In this document: positions 35,705 through 44,574 of the stretch, piece by piece | How the letters are laid out: each line of letters opens with the position of its first letter | How positions within the stretch are numbered: the stretch's first letter is position 1 | From: an uncultured Prevotella sp. | GTDB taxonomy: Bacteria > Bacteroidota > Bacteroidia > Bacteroidales > Bacteroidaceae | Length of the DNA stretch: 50,732 bases | Assembly: GCA_934196725.1 (NCBI GenBank) | Contig: CAKPWR010000012.1 | Location: 1-50,732 of the forward strand | Reading direction: 5' to 3' | The notes under the pieces: model-generated | Database searches by the model: none | Told to the model about the DNA's origin: nothing | What the model saw: only the letters and a program-made list of their open reading frames with translations | Position numbers and translations under genes: made by a program

Positions 35705-38557
35705 TCAATACCACTTAACGGCATTAGAATAACCACTACGCTTATCATACTTCAAGGCATCCGTCAATGTAGCTGCATTGCATCGGAAGGTGAAGTTATA
35801 GCTGGTATATGGCGCAAGTACTACTGAACAGCTCATGTTGAAACAGTGGAGATCTCGAGCCAGACTAGCAGTAGTCATACTGATCTTGGAATTCTCGAAG
35901 TCGTAACCGGAAGAGAAACTGATGTTCCATCCATCACTCAAGCGAACATTACCACTCATGTTAAGAGTCTGTGTAAACTTGTATGGATAGCGCATGGTCT
36001 TCTCGTTGAATTTCTCTCGTCGAGTATCCTCACACATAGTAACACCATATCCGAAGGTCAAAGACCAAGGCATCTTGAATGCCATATATCCATCATTGTC
36101 AGTCTTTGCTTTACCGCCGCCACTCTTCTTGGCTGCCGTCTTACCTTTTTCAATGCTGTCATCCACGTTACTCTCGATATCGGTATCCATTCCTTCATCG
36201 TCATCATCGCCCTTCCTGTTCTTGTCCTTATCGTCATCATCATCACCACCACCGAAGAGTTTCTTCAACTTTTCAGGATTCAGTGTGAATGAGAAGTTCT
36301 GTGACATTCCCTGGAATCGTCCGAATCGACCCTTACCCCACTCTGTGTGGTTGCCAACAAATACATTACCCTGATCATCCAGTTCGTATGCGTATGTAGC
36401 AAAGACGGCATTCATATTGAATGTATAGTTCTTCCACCACTTGAGACGGAGGTTGATGTTCATATCGCTCCAAGGGCGAACCTTGGCTGCGGTGTTGTAA
36501 CTCATATTGATGTCGAACGCATCAATGAGGCTCACCTTCTTGAGACTATCGTTCTTATCTCTCCATTTCATTTCCAGGTTATTGCCCAGAGTAAATGATA
36601 TATTACCACTCTTTCCCTTACCCGGAACACCATAAAGTGCATTCTGATATGGTGAATAACTTACAAGCGATACGTTGCCGTCGGCATCGGTTTTCTGATA
36701 AGTATCCCAGAATCCATATCGGGTTGCACCGAAGTCAGGTGCATAAGAGAAGTTGACAGTTGGACTGAGCACGTGGCGAATCCTGTCTATTCTGTTACCG
36801 AAGAGTTTCCGGCTAGGAATCCAGAATCCATACAGCTTGGTAGAGAGACCTACACTCATGTTCCAGTTGTAAACATTGTTAAAGCCATAGATGGTATCAC
36901 TCTTCTCAACCTGCTTCTCTCTATCCCATGATTTCTCCACCTTGTTGGTATACATACGGTCGGTGAAATTGAACGAAGGCGAAACATTGATATACTTGAA
37001 GAGAGTGAACGAAGCACTCACTGGTATCTGATGCTGCCATCCGTTGCGCCAGTCCTTGATAAGGGAGCTGTGCATCAGCTTATCTTCCTTAGTATTAATA
37101 CTGTTGGAAATATGTCCTGTATAGCTCATGGAGATTTTCTCGTACCATTTCTCATCACCCACCATCTTCTTTCTTCTGAACGGATAGAATCGGGAGATAG
37201 AGATATTGAGGTCTGGCAAGGTCATCGCTATCGAAGAGTCACGCATGTTCTGCGAGAGGTTGGCAGTAGAACTGAGCGACATACCGATGCTGGAGAATGT
37301 TGTACTCCAGTTGACGGAAGAGGTTCGCGTACTCTGCGTCATCGTCTGCGGATTATAGAGTGAATTCAGATTGTTTCGCTCATAGCTGGATGTGGCAAAG
37401 TTGACACTTGCCGACAACGAGCTGAACGGATTAGCCTTTGAGTCTTGCCTATGACTCCACTGCAACTTGAAGCTCTCCTGCTCCGTAAAGTCAGGCATTC
37501 CCTTGTCTCCATTCTTCGTATCCTGGTAGCTGAAGAAGAAGGAACCTGAATACTTATATCGCTTGCGATAGTTGCTTGCCGCCGAAAGTCCCCAAGACCC
37601 CTTTGTATAGATTTCTCCGAGAAGCTTCAAATCCCACTTGTCACTCATAGCGAAATAATAACCGCCATCCCTGAGATAGAATCCGCGCGCACTCTCATCA
37701 CCGTAAGTCGGCATGATGAAACCGCTGCTGTAACTCTTGGAGAATGGGAAGAAACCGTATGGTATGGCAATAGGCAACGGCACATCGCACACCACGAGAT
37801 GAGCAGGTCCAAAAACCACATCCTTACTCGGTCGCATCTTGGCACGTGAGAGTGAGATATAGAAATCCGGATGCGGATCATCACAGGTGGTATAGGTGGC
37901 ATGTTTCAGATAAACCGTACCCGTAGAATCTCGCTTCGATTTCATACCTCTCAAAAAACCATCTTCCTGCTCTGTATATACATTATTAATAAGAGCCTTC
38001 TTACTCTTGAAGTTAAACTTGATGGTATCCGTATCGTAGGTGTCGCTTCCCATCTTGAAGATTGGCTTTCCCTTGACGCCTTCATCAGCAGAAGAGTCTG
38101 GAGTTCCCATTGCCTTCACATTGCTCTTATCGAGGTCCATGGAAATACGATCTGAAGAAAGGTCCATGTTCTGGTACTTCACATTCGAATTACCAAAGAG
38201 ATGCGCCACCTTGTTATGAGCATCATAGACCAGTGAATCATCGGCCTGATAACTGACCGGAGCATCAATGCCACCCGACTTCTTACGGTTGATACTGTCC
38301 TGATGGATACTGTCATCCACCACCTTATTATGTTTCCATATAGCCTTCTGCAGCGAGTCCATCTGGGTGGTATCGGTCTCCGTACTGATGATTTCATTGC
38401 CGAGAGAATCGACAAAGACGGAGTCGCCCACAGCCACGGCAGTAGAATCCACCTGAGCCTTCTTGTCTTTCTTTTTAGAAGGCATACCCGGGTTTGCCAC
38501 CATCATGCAAGAGATGGCAGCAAACATCAGTGCAGCTATAGTTGATTGTTTTCTCAT
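35705..38557 (-). CDS. lptD: LPS-assembly protein LptD (Bacteroidota type)
   Basis: The 950-residue outer-membrane protein completes LPS transport to the cell surface. It has a signal peptide (about 1-21), a Lys/Asp-rich spacer with many 'DS' pairs, an OstA/LptA-like N-terminal domain (about 100-260, with HLFGNSNVKYQNMDLSSDRI), then a long C-terminal beta-barrel with alternating aromatic strands, ending in W-Y. A very acidic Asp/Lys stretch (about residues 768-800) lies in a predicted barrel loop. It is preceded at 38 bases by an HD gene on the same strand, which may share its transcript. Confidence 0.85.
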   Translation of the reverse strand: MRKQSTIAALMFAAISCMMVANPGMPSKKKDKKAQVDSTAVAVGDSVFVDSLGNEIISTETDTTQMDSLQKAIWKHNKVVDDSIHQDSINRKKSGGIDAPVSYQADDSLVYDAHNKVAHLFGNSNVKYQNMDLSSDRISMDLDKSNVKAMGTPDSSADEGVKGKPIFKMGSDTYDTDTIKFNFKSKKALINNVYTEQEDGFLRGMKSKRDSTGTVYLKHATYTTCDDPHPDFYISLSRAKMRPSKDVVFGPAHLVVCDVPLPIAIPYGFFPFSKSYSSGFIMPTYGDESARGFYLRDGGYYFAMSDKWDLKLLGEIYTKGSWGLSAASNYRKRYKYSGSFFFSYQDTKNGDKGMPDFTEQESFKLQWSHRQDSKANPFSSLSASVNFATSSYERNNLNSLYNPQTMTQSTRTSSVNWSTTFSSIGMSLSSTANLSQNMRDSSIAMTLPDLNISISRFYPFRRKKMVGDEKWYEKISMSYTGHISNSINTKEDKLMHSSLIKDWRNGWQHQIPVSASFTLFKYINVSPSFNFTDRMYTNKVEKSWDREKQVEKSDTIYGFNNVYNWNMSVGLSTKLYGFWIPSRKLFGNRIDRIRHVLSPTVNFSYAPDFGATRYGFWDTYQKTDADGNVSLVSYSPYQNALYGVPGKGKSGNISFTLGNNLEMKWRDKNDSLKKVSLIDAFDINMSYNTAAKVRPWSDMNINLRLKWWKNYTFNMNAVFATYAYELDDQGNVFVGNHTEWGKGRFGRFQGMSQNFSFTLNPEKLKKLFGGGDDDDDKDKNRKGDDDDEGMDTDIESNVDDSIEKGKTAAKKSGGGKAKTDNDGYMAFKMPWSLTFGYGVTMCEDTRREKFNEKTMRYPYKFTQTLNMSGNVRLSDGWNISFSSGYDFENSKISMTTASLARDLHCFNMSCSVVLAPYTSYNFTFRCNAATLTDALKYDKRSGYSNAVKWY

Positions 38558-38594
38558 TCAGAAATTATTGTTAAGAAGTCACCCAACTGAACTT

Positions 38595-39143
38595 CTATCC
38601 TATTTCAAACATCCGCTCCCATTCCTGGAAGCGCTTTACTCCTTCCTCGCCAAACTTAGCGAGACTTTTCTCTGCCTTTTCAATACTCTTTTCCTTGTCG
38701 AGATGAGTCTTGCTGAAGAACTTATCAGCATAGCAGATTACCTTTTCCTCCATTGTTTCGGGCAGAAAATCCTGGTGAGGCAGAGGCAGTTGCTGCTTCT
38801 CGATCTGCTCTTTTGTGATGCCGGCACCCGTATGGCGCTCACATACCCGAGCATGTCGCTCATAACCTTCCTTGCGCAAGAGTTCGGCACCCAATCTACC
38901 ATGACAAATATATGGCTGCGAGCCAAAACACATGATGCCGGGAGCATCGGTCATGAAGATTCCTATATCGTGAAGCATGGCAGCTTCCTCGATAAACTGG
39001 GCATCCAAATGCAATTCAGGATGAGACGAAACAATCTGTAGCGCTTTTTGCGCTACAGATTGACTATGTGTAATGAGGATATGACGAAGCTCATTATCCT
39101 CAGGATAATACTTATCAATAATTGCTTGATAATTCATCTTCAT
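38595..39143 (-). CDS. HD-domain hydrolase
   Basis: A 182-residue cytoplasmic protein with an HD signature: His in LITHSQSVAQKA, the His-Asp pair in EEAAMLHDIGIFM, His in VCERHTGAG and Asp in VICYADKFFSKTH. The substrate cannot be read from the sequence. The start at 39141-39143 (MKMNYQAI) is used. An in-frame start 102 bases upstream would encode the inverted-repeat DNA at 39150-39261 and is rejected. It ends 37 bases before lptD and is different in sequence from the HD protein at 15593-16102. Confidence 0.85.
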   Translation of the reverse strand: MKMNYQAIIDKYYPEDNELRHILITHSQSVAQKALQIVSSHPELHLDAQFIEEAAMLHDIGIFMTDAPGIMCFGSQPYICHGRLGAELLRKEGYERHARVCERHTGAGITKEQIEKQQLPLPHQDFLPETMEEKVICYADKFFSKTHLDKEKSIEKAEKSLAKFGEEGVKRFQEWERMFEIG

Positions 39144-39149
39144 TATATT

Positions 39150-39261
39150 AAATGTTGAATGTTGAATGTTGAATGTTGAATTATGGGGCTTACGCCGTAA
39201 GTGTCCTTGCTGTTTTGCAGAAAGGGACAACTCAACATTCAACATTCAACATTTAACATTA
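39150..39261. repeat. Inverted repeat built of TGTTGAA units
   Basis: Left arm: four tandem AATGTTGA-type heptamers from about 39150 to 39180. Right arm: their complement (TTCAACA units) from about 39232 to 39260. In the centre a smaller palindrome, CTTACGCCGTAAG. It resembles the inverted repeat at 2580-2660 and lies between the carboxyltransferase-like and HD genes. Confidence 0.75.
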
Positions 39262-41034
39262 TTCTGCGTTGCGCTCAATGTAAGCGATGACATCACCCTT
39301 GCGGATCTTGCTGCCCTGCTTAGCATTGATTTCTACGAGCTTGCCACCCAATGCGGCTGGAACTGTCTCAAACTCACCCCATGGAGCGAGGATGTAGCAG
39401 AAGGCATCACCTTCCTTATACTCCTTACCGATGAATGGCTCTACAGCTGGCTGGCACTCGCCCTCGCCCTGGAACTCCCAGAAAATCTGACCTGCAACTG
39501 GTGCTACGATAGCATCAGCCTTGGCGTGCTTGAATTCAGCGAGCTGAGCTGGAGTCAAGGTGCTGCCGAGCTTGGCATCCTTAGCCTTCTGGAGATCGGC
39601 AAGGAAGTTCTTCTTAGCCTGACCGCTCTTGAAGTTACGATACTGCTCTGGGTGCATAGCGAGTTCGAAGAGCTCCTCATCGTCCTGACCATACTCCCAA
39701 CCGTTCTCGTCCATTTCCTTCTTGAAGTCGTCGAGTGCATTAGTAAGCAAAGTATGAGCATCAACATCTGTAAACTCACGACCCTGCTTCTTGGCAAGCT
39801 CTACGAGCTCTGGATCAATCTCTCCAGGAATCTTACCACTCTTACCGAGAATCATACCCCACATAGAATCGTCCATCATTACGAAGCGGCCCTTGCCCTG
39901 CTCCATGGTGAGGAGGTTCATCAATGAGATGTTCTTTACATACTGGCTGAATGGTGTTACCAATGGAGGGTAACCTACGCGTGGCCATACATACTCTACC
40001 TCGTCGAAGAGCTTGATCAGGAGGTCGTCCATAGACAACTCTTCCTCACCCTTCTTCTTGCGGATGTTGTTGATGGTCTGACGCATACCGCCGAGGTCTG
40101 CCATCATAGAACCCATCATACCGCCAGGGAGACCGCAACCGAGCAACAATGAAGACATGATCTTGTTACCTGGGTTGATGAAGTAGCCCAACCACTCGTC
40201 GATGAACTCCTGGGTCATGGCACGAGCCTTCATGTAAGCGCTCATATTGATCTCAGGAACCTCGAAGCCCTCGTTCTTCAGCATGCTGATGACAGAGATT
40301 ACGTCTGGGTGAACCTTACCCCATGACAATGGCTCGATAGCAGTATCAATGATGTCGGCACCATTGTTGCAGACCTCAAGGATAGAAGCCATAGAGAGAC
40401 CAGGACCTGAGTGACCATGGTACTGGATGATGATCTCAGGATACTTGTCCTTAATCATCTTGGTAAGCTTACCGAGGAATGCAGGCTGACCGATACCGGC
40501 CATATCCTTCAAGCAGATTTCCTCAGCACCTGCAGCGATGAGCTGGTCGGCGATGTTCATATAATATTCGAGAGTATGAACAGGAGAATTGGTAATACAG
40601 AGTGCACACTGTGGAGTCATACCACCTTCCTTAGCCCACTTGATAGAAGGAATGATGTTACGAACATCGTTCAAACCATCAAAGATACGGGTAATGTTGG
40701 TACCCTGCTTAGCCTTTACCTTGTACATCAAGGCACGTACATCGTCTGGCACAGGATACATACGAAGAGCGTTCAATCCACGGTCGAGCATGTGAGTCTT
40801 GATGCCCACCTCGTTGAATGGCTTGCAGAAAGCACGTACTGCATCATTAGGGTTCTCACCTGCCAAAAGGTTTACCTGCTCGAAAGCACCACCATTGGTC
40901 TCTACACGGCTGAAGCAACCCATTTCGATGATAACTGGGGCAATCTTAGCCAACTGATCTTTGCGTGGCTGGAACTTACCAGAACTCTGCCACATGTCTC
41001 GGTATACGAGACTGAACTGAATTTTCTTCTTCAT
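39259..41034 (-). CDS. Oxaloacetate decarboxylase alpha / pyruvate carboxylase subunit B-like protein without a biotin lysine
   Basis: A 591-residue protein of the carboxyltransferase TIM-barrel family (start at 41032-41034; an earlier ATG adds 14 residues). The N-terminal barrel keeps the metal/active-site segments VYRDMWQSS, ICLKDMAGIG with Lys, and YHGHSGPGLS with the His-x-His pair. The C-terminal domain (about 510-591) folds like a biotin carrier (APVAGQIFWEF...; GKLVEINAKQGSKIRKGDVIAYIE). Where others have the biotinylated Lys of AMKM, this reads LAPWGEFETV with no Lys. Either it uses another carrier or it is a different enzyme. It has a -7 element at 41100-41107. Confidence 0.8.
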   Translation of the reverse strand: MKKKIQFSLVYRDMWQSSGKFQPRKDQLAKIAPVIIEMGCFSRVETNGGAFEQVNLLAGENPNDAVRAFCKPFNEVGIKTHMLDRGLNALRMYPVPDDVRALMYKVKAKQGTNITRIFDGLNDVRNIIPSIKWAKEGGMTPQCALCITNSPVHTLEYYMNIADQLIAAGAEEICLKDMAGIGQPAFLGKLTKMIKDKYPEIIIQYHGHSGPGLSMASILEVCNNGADIIDTAIEPLSWGKVHPDVISVISMLKNEGFEVPEINMSAYMKARAMTQEFIDEWLGYFINPGNKIMSSLLLGCGLPGGMMGSMMADLGGMRQTINNIRKKKGEEELSMDDLLIKLFDEVEYVWPRVGYPPLVTPFSQYVKNISLMNLLTMEQGKGRFVMMDDSMWGMILGKSGKIPGEIDPELVELAKKQGREFTDVDAHTLLTNALDDFKKEMDENGWEYGQDDEELFELAMHPEQYRNFKSGQAKKNFLADLQKAKDAKLGSTLTPAQLAEFKHAKADAIVAPVAGQIFWEFQGEGECQPAVEPFIGKEYKEGDAFCYILAPWGEFETVPAALGGKLVEINAKQGSKIRKGDVIAYIERNAE

Positions 41035-41099
41035 TCTTATTTTTGATATTTCTTTATTCAATTTATAAAAGGGCATACCACCCCACTACAATTCAAGTG

Positions 41100-41107
41100 C
41101 AAAGTTA
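41100..41107 (-). promoter_or_regulatory. -7 element of the carboxyltransferase-like gene
   Basis: The minus strand reads TAACTTTG (TAnnTTTG), 65 bases before the start. The -33 box is not clear. Confidence 0.5.
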
Positions 41108-41204
41108 CTCAAAATTAATGAAACTCCACTCGTTTCAATGTACTTTTTATAATATATTATATTTATTGGAGTAATCATTCCCCTGTTTATATAGGAATAT
41201 TCTT

Positions 41205-41258
41205 ATGTATGTAGGGGCTTTCACCTGGTCATCAATCTTCATTACCTGACAGCATAGA
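41205..41258 (-). pseudogene. Rhs core scrap after the third lipoprotein gene
   Basis: On the minus strand, 41248 down to 41211 can be read as QVMKIDDQVKAPTY, matching QVVKIDDQVKDPTY in the Rhs piece at 42202-42597. The preceding bases up to 41277, encoding the last residues FRSLRK of the lipoprotein, recur at 46303-46330. No start codon; a relic. Confidence 0.7.
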
Positions 41259-42113
41259 CTATTTCCGCAAACTTCTGAATATTAGCGAAAAAGCTTTTTC
41301 TGGAGCAACAAGTTTCAAATTATTCTTTTTTATCTCATAAACATCAGGCATAGGTAAAATATAATTTTCTTTTGTGTATCCACGAGCTCCTGCTATACCC
41401 CCATTAACTAACCTTACAGCTGCTTTATCGTATTTACAGTTTGCAGGTATTGAAGTTAGTCCAGATATAACTACCAGATGCCCATTTCTATAAAAATAAG
41501 CATCCGATTTGTCCTTATCATAATAAAAATTTCCACTTATAGAAACGTACGCCTTTTCACCAACATAAAAAAAACGCAATTCATACAAAGGTGCCAATTG
41601 AGTATTTATAAAACTATTAATCTTGACATTTATATCTGTTCTAGAAAAAACATCAGTGTCCTTGGCCGCATTTGAAGCAAAAGATTTAGATGTTAAGGGA
41701 TATATAGAATCATTATTCACGACTAGCATGCTGTCATTATGGATGCAATTAGCCAAAAAATCAACCATTGGATAATCCAGCTTGTCTCCAGAATGACACT
41801 TTGTCATTTCTTCCACATTAATAAGCTGCGAGTCAAATATACTATCAATAGAATAATACGTAATTAAAATGCTATCTTTTTCAGTATAATAATCTGTAAA
41901 TTTATATGAATATGAATTACTTGTCCCTAATGTAACTATCATATCATTCCCCATTCTCCACGATAAAATGTAATAAATCTTAGAAGGATTTTGGGAAGCA
42001 AATTGAGCAAAGCTTTCTGAGAGATTAGGATGCAGAAAATCTTGCACTACCATTTTTTGGCAGCTTGTCAATGTTAAAAGTAACAGCCCTAATATTTTTC
42101 TCAAGTTCTTCAT
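41259..42113 (-). CDS. Secreted lipoprotein C, candidate immunity protein
   Basis: A 284-residue lipoprotein: signal MKNLRKILGLLLLTLTSCQK with lipobox Cys near residue 18. The rest is a soluble domain rich in Ser, Asp and Tyr that I cannot assign to a family. Context suggests an immunity protein: it follows an Rhs core fragment on the same strand with no tip between, and an Rhs scrap follows its stop. The A/T-rich base content is unlike the neighbouring housekeeping genes. An unrelated lipoprotein is the alternative. Confidence 0.7.
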   Translation of the reverse strand: MKNLRKILGLLLLTLTSCQKMVVQDFLHPNLSESFAQFASQNPSKIYYILSWRMGNDMIVTLGTSNSYSYKFTDYYTEKDSILITYYSIDSIFDSQLINVEEMTKCHSGDKLDYPMVDFLANCIHNDSMLVVNNDSIYPLTSKSFASNAAKDTDVFSRTDINVKINSFINTQLAPLYELRFFYVGEKAYVSISGNFYYDKDKSDAYFYRNGHLVVISGLTSIPANCKYDKAAVRLVNGGIAGARGYTKENYILPMPDVYEIKKNNLKLVAPEKAFSLIFRSLRK

Positions 42114-42201
42114 TTTCTAAAATATTTTATATAATCTCTACGATTTGATATCAATTGTTTTAAGATTCCTTTTACTAAAGCTATTTGTTTTTTTCCGAAA
42201 C

Positions 42202-42597
42202 TTAATAAGCTATAGTATGGTTACTGGCAGGGAGCGCTGTCTTGTAGCTGGCTAGGAGTTTGTCTCCAGAGGCATCATATACATACGTTATCGTCTTGTC
42301 ATCACCAAATGTTATTGTCGATGGCAAATTTAATAAATTATATTCAATCTTGCTAATATTTTTGTTTAAATCTTTCACCAGATTGCCATTTTTGTCGTAT
42401 TCGTACTCAATTTCCTCGTTAGCGCCATCCATAAAGTTGAAAACGACCTTGTAAGTAGGATCTTTCACTTGGTCATCAATCTTCACGACTTGGCTACCTT
42501 GAGTTGTGTTCATTAATCTGTCTGCATGATCATAAAAATAGGTATACGTTTCATTTACAGAAGCATAATCTGAATGTTGGTGGGTGACTATTTCCAT
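42202..42597 (-). pseudogene. Rhs repeat core fragment
   Basis: About 130 codons of Rhs/YD-repeat core: ETYTYFYDHADRLM, IEYEYDKNGNLVKDLNKNI, LLNLPSTITFGDDKTITYVYDASGDKL. This is the typical YxYDxxGN/L pattern. It nearly matches the start of the Rhs fragment at 47023-48294 (SNITFGDGKTITYVYDASGVKL) up to HTIAY, where it stops at TAA while the other continues. It begins right at the 3' end of lipoprotein B (10-base overlap). It has no toxin tip. Confidence 0.85.
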
Positions 42598-43040
42598 TCC
42601 AATGGCTCCAAACTTCCTATGTATTTATCATTATAAGAAACGCCAAAAGTATGATGTCCCCAATCACTATCTCCATAGAAACCGAAATAATGTGTCTTTA
42701 CTTCAGGGAATATAGGAATGACTCTCTTTATTATAACTGTTTTGTGAATCTGTTTATATTTAAAATTCTTTTTAACGATTCTATGAAAGGAAAGATCAGG
42801 TGGGAGATAAACGATGTTGGAAGTATCATTTAAATAAAATTCAATCCCCAGATACTGCCCTCTTCGCGAATTGAAGAAGATAGAATCTCCTTCACCCAAA
42901 ACCAAGATTGTCTCCTTATCTTTTTCTTCAACAGAAAATGTATAATTTCTTTCCTTTAGGTAATAAGTAAAATGCGAACGTCCACAAGCTACCAATAGTA
43001 AACTTACCCAAACAGCCAAATATAATTTTATCGTTTTCAT
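42588..43040 (-). CDS. Secreted lipoprotein B, candidate immunity protein
   Basis: A 150-residue lipoprotein: MKTIKLYLAVWVSLLLVACGRS gives a signal peptide with lipobox Cys19. The mature part is a small beta-rich domain (NYTFSVEEKDKETILVLGEG; FGVSYNDKYIGSLE) with no recognised family. It starts just after the toxin tip stop at 43043, with no gap, the classic position of an immunity gene. A periplasmic lipoprotein would block a toxin acting in or passing through the periplasm. It is followed at once by another Rhs piece. Confidence 0.75.
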   Translation of the reverse strand: MKTIKLYLAVWVSLLLVACGRSHFTYYLKERNYTFSVEEKDKETILVLGEGDSIFFNSRRGQYLGIEFYLNDTSNIVYLPPDLSFHRIVKKNFKYKQIHKTVIIKRVIPIFPEVKTHYFGFYGDSDWGHHTFGVSYNDKYIGSLEPLEWK

Positions 43041-43042
43041 AA

Positions 43043-43408
43043 CTAAAACATATTAAGAACAGAATTATATATCCTTCTAAACAAACTCTTTATTGAGACC
43101 TTTAGATTAGTTGCCTCATATCCACTATTAGAATGTCTGTACATTTGTGACCAGCCATAATATTCTGCATTTCTTGTAGAAATACCTTCAACTTGCAAGC
43201 CATTCCTTGATTGATATGCGTCAAAAGCGGCTCTAGGCGCACTCCATGGGATACCATTTTTTGCCGCTACAATTCCAGCTGCCATATTTCCGATGTCTCG
43301 GGCAGATGAAAATAGTGGCGTATTCTTTCCACCAATGACCATACCACGATATACATAAGAAGTATCTCTTGACAGATTCGTTGGTGCTTTCAGCCATGAT
43401 GCCACCAT
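43043..43408 (-). pseudogene. Displaced Rhs toxin tip B
   Basis: About 110 codons after a short out-of-frame junction: YVYRGMVIGG, then LFSSARDIGNMAAGIVAAKNG, FDAYQSRNGLQVEGISTRNAEYYGW. This resembles C-terminal tips of Bacteroidota Rhs proteins (D-x-GN-x-AAG plus NAEYYGW). I cannot assign a catalytic type, and any link to toxin 44 domains is weak. The reading frame of the adjoining Rhs scar (43362-43443) does not continue into it, so it cannot be made as a normal Rhs fusion here. The lipoprotein B gene follows. Confidence 0.6.
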
Positions 43409-43443
43409 AAGGGTAGTAATGGTTCACTTGCTCCACTTCGCCC
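43362..43443 (-). pseudogene. Rhs core scar between lipoprotein A and toxin tip B
   Basis: The frame encodes GEVEQVNHYYPYGG, IMAESTNESV and RY, identical but for one residue to the same segment of the longer Rhs fragment (47023-48294), where it leads to KYNGKELDR. Here it leads into unrelated sequence in another frame. This is a recombination junction inside the array. Confidence 0.8.
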
Positions 43444-44005
43444 TCTTCCTTTTTATCATCCATTCTGGTTCTGGCGCATATCGCTTATCATACAAGAGTT
43501 CAACTGTTCCATAATTTTTCACCTCAATTTTCGGAACTTTCAAATGATTTGGTACTTTATCTCTTGAATCATACTTATAACAGACTGTTATCATTTTTTC
43601 TAGATTCTCTATGTCTACATTCTTTGCGATATGCAATTTCTCAAGTTGGTCTTGCCAAAGATTTATACCTATGCGAGTGTATTCTCCTGGACCTACAATA
43701 TGCGTGTTATGCTGGTATCCCCAAAATTTGGCATCACAGCTAATCTCAAATCCTTTATACTTAATATAAAATGCAGATTTGGTATCCCCCCAACCATAAA
43801 TTCCATAAAACGGGAAAAAAATAGAATCTTTGCTTCCATTTCTAAATTTTAATACATAGGTAATTTCCCTACTATAATCCAAATGTTTTGCTCCTTTTGG
43901 ATAATTATCAACTAAATTTGCACACACACAAATAAATCTTGGTTCATTTTTATCGCAAGATATAAACAAGAAAAGACCTAATATTAAAACAATAATGTAC
44001 TTCAT
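43424..44005 (-). CDS. Secreted lipoprotein A, candidate immunity protein
   Basis: A 193-residue lipoprotein: MKYIIVLILGLFLFISCDKN has its lipobox Cys at residue 17. It is a paralogue of lipoprotein D (46359-46946). Shared features are the opening ILxNFPKG/LVDNYPKGAK, KFWGYQ.../RFWYPHLGTR, RIGI/RIGV, the LHIAKNVDIENLEK/LHLDKYIDIKDLDRK segment, and a C-terminal Tyr-rich motif. Its last few codons read into the following Rhs scar, so the original C-terminus has been altered. No toxin tip lies directly before it; an orphan 54-codon secreted leader does. Confidence 0.75.
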   Translation of the reverse strand: MKYIIVLILGLFLFISCDKNEPRFICVCANLVDNYPKGAKHLDYSREITYVLKFRNGSKDSIFFPFYGIYGWGDTKSAFYIKYKGFEISCDAKFWGYQHNTHIVGPGEYTRIGINLWQDQLEKLHIAKNVDIENLEKMITVCYKYDSRDKVPNHLKVPKIEVKNYGTVELLYDKRYAPEPEWMIKRKRAKWSK

Positions 44006-44063
44006 ATTTTTTGTTTTTAGTAATGTCCCAAAAATAACTTCTGCAATTTTCATATTGCAGTCT

Positions 44064-44228
44064 TTAGACGACATTGTTCCCAAACACCCCTGAAAACAAG
44101 TCACCACTCCGATATGCATTGCATTCGAAGGATAAGCAGTCCATAGCTTTTGCATCTTGCGCCATACTGTTTACGCTAAAATGCAACGAAACAAGAACAA
44201 GTAGAAAAATGTAAATTCCCTGTTTCAT
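44064..44228 (-). CDS. Small secreted leader-like open frame
   Basis: A 54-codon frame starting at 44226-44228: MKQGIYIFLLVLVSLHFSVNSMAQ, a typical signal peptide with AXA-like cleavage, then 30 residues of no known type. A TAATTTTG -7 element at 44262-44269 is 34 bases upstream, so it may be expressed. It could be the start of a lost secreted Rhs protein, or a real small protein. Its downstream neighbour is lipoprotein A. Confidence 0.4.
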   Translation of the reverse strand: MKQGIYIFLLVLVSLHFSVNSMAQDAKAMDCLSFECNAYRSGDLFSGVFGNNVV

Positions 44229-44261
44229 ACCGAAAAGTATTAAAAAATTAATAATTTGTGG

Positions 44262-44269
44262 CAAAATTA
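44262..44269 (-). promoter_or_regulatory. -7 element upstream of the small secreted frame
   Basis: The minus strand reads TAATTTTG (TAnnTTTG). It could drive the small secreted frame and the lipoprotein genes after it. The -33 box is unclear. Confidence 0.4.
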
Positions 44270-44473
44270 CAAAAAAAATCGAAAGAGACTTTGCGTAGTA
44301 TAATAAATAGTATGTCTAGTGTAACATTGTAAAAGAAAAAATCTAAAACTCTATTTAAATAACGATTTTAACCTGAAAATTTTAAAAAACAATACAAAAA
44401 TATTTGAAAGAGCCAAATCATGAAGCCCCAAATAGGAAAACTAAACAATTATCTAAAAAAAACGACTCGAAAT

Positions 44474-44504
44474 TTTGTTTTGTCTGCTTTTCTCAGTACC
44501 TTTG
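44474..44504 (+). promoter_or_regulatory. Promoter of the 429-residue unknown gene
   Basis: TTTG (44474-44477), exactly 19 bases, then TACCTTTG (44497-44504): a full consensus match. It places transcription near 44511 and supports the ATG at 44575 over upstream non-ATG starts. Confidence 0.75.
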
Positions 44505-44574
44505 CACCCGTTTTTGGAATAACAGAGAAAAAAAAATATCTAGTTACAAAATTTATAGACTATTCAAGAAGAAT

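Noticed and set aside
36150..36260. Low-complexity ATC/GTC-rich stretch in lptD
   Set aside because: It encodes an in-frame Asp/Lys-rich loop of the barrel; no sign of an inserted element.
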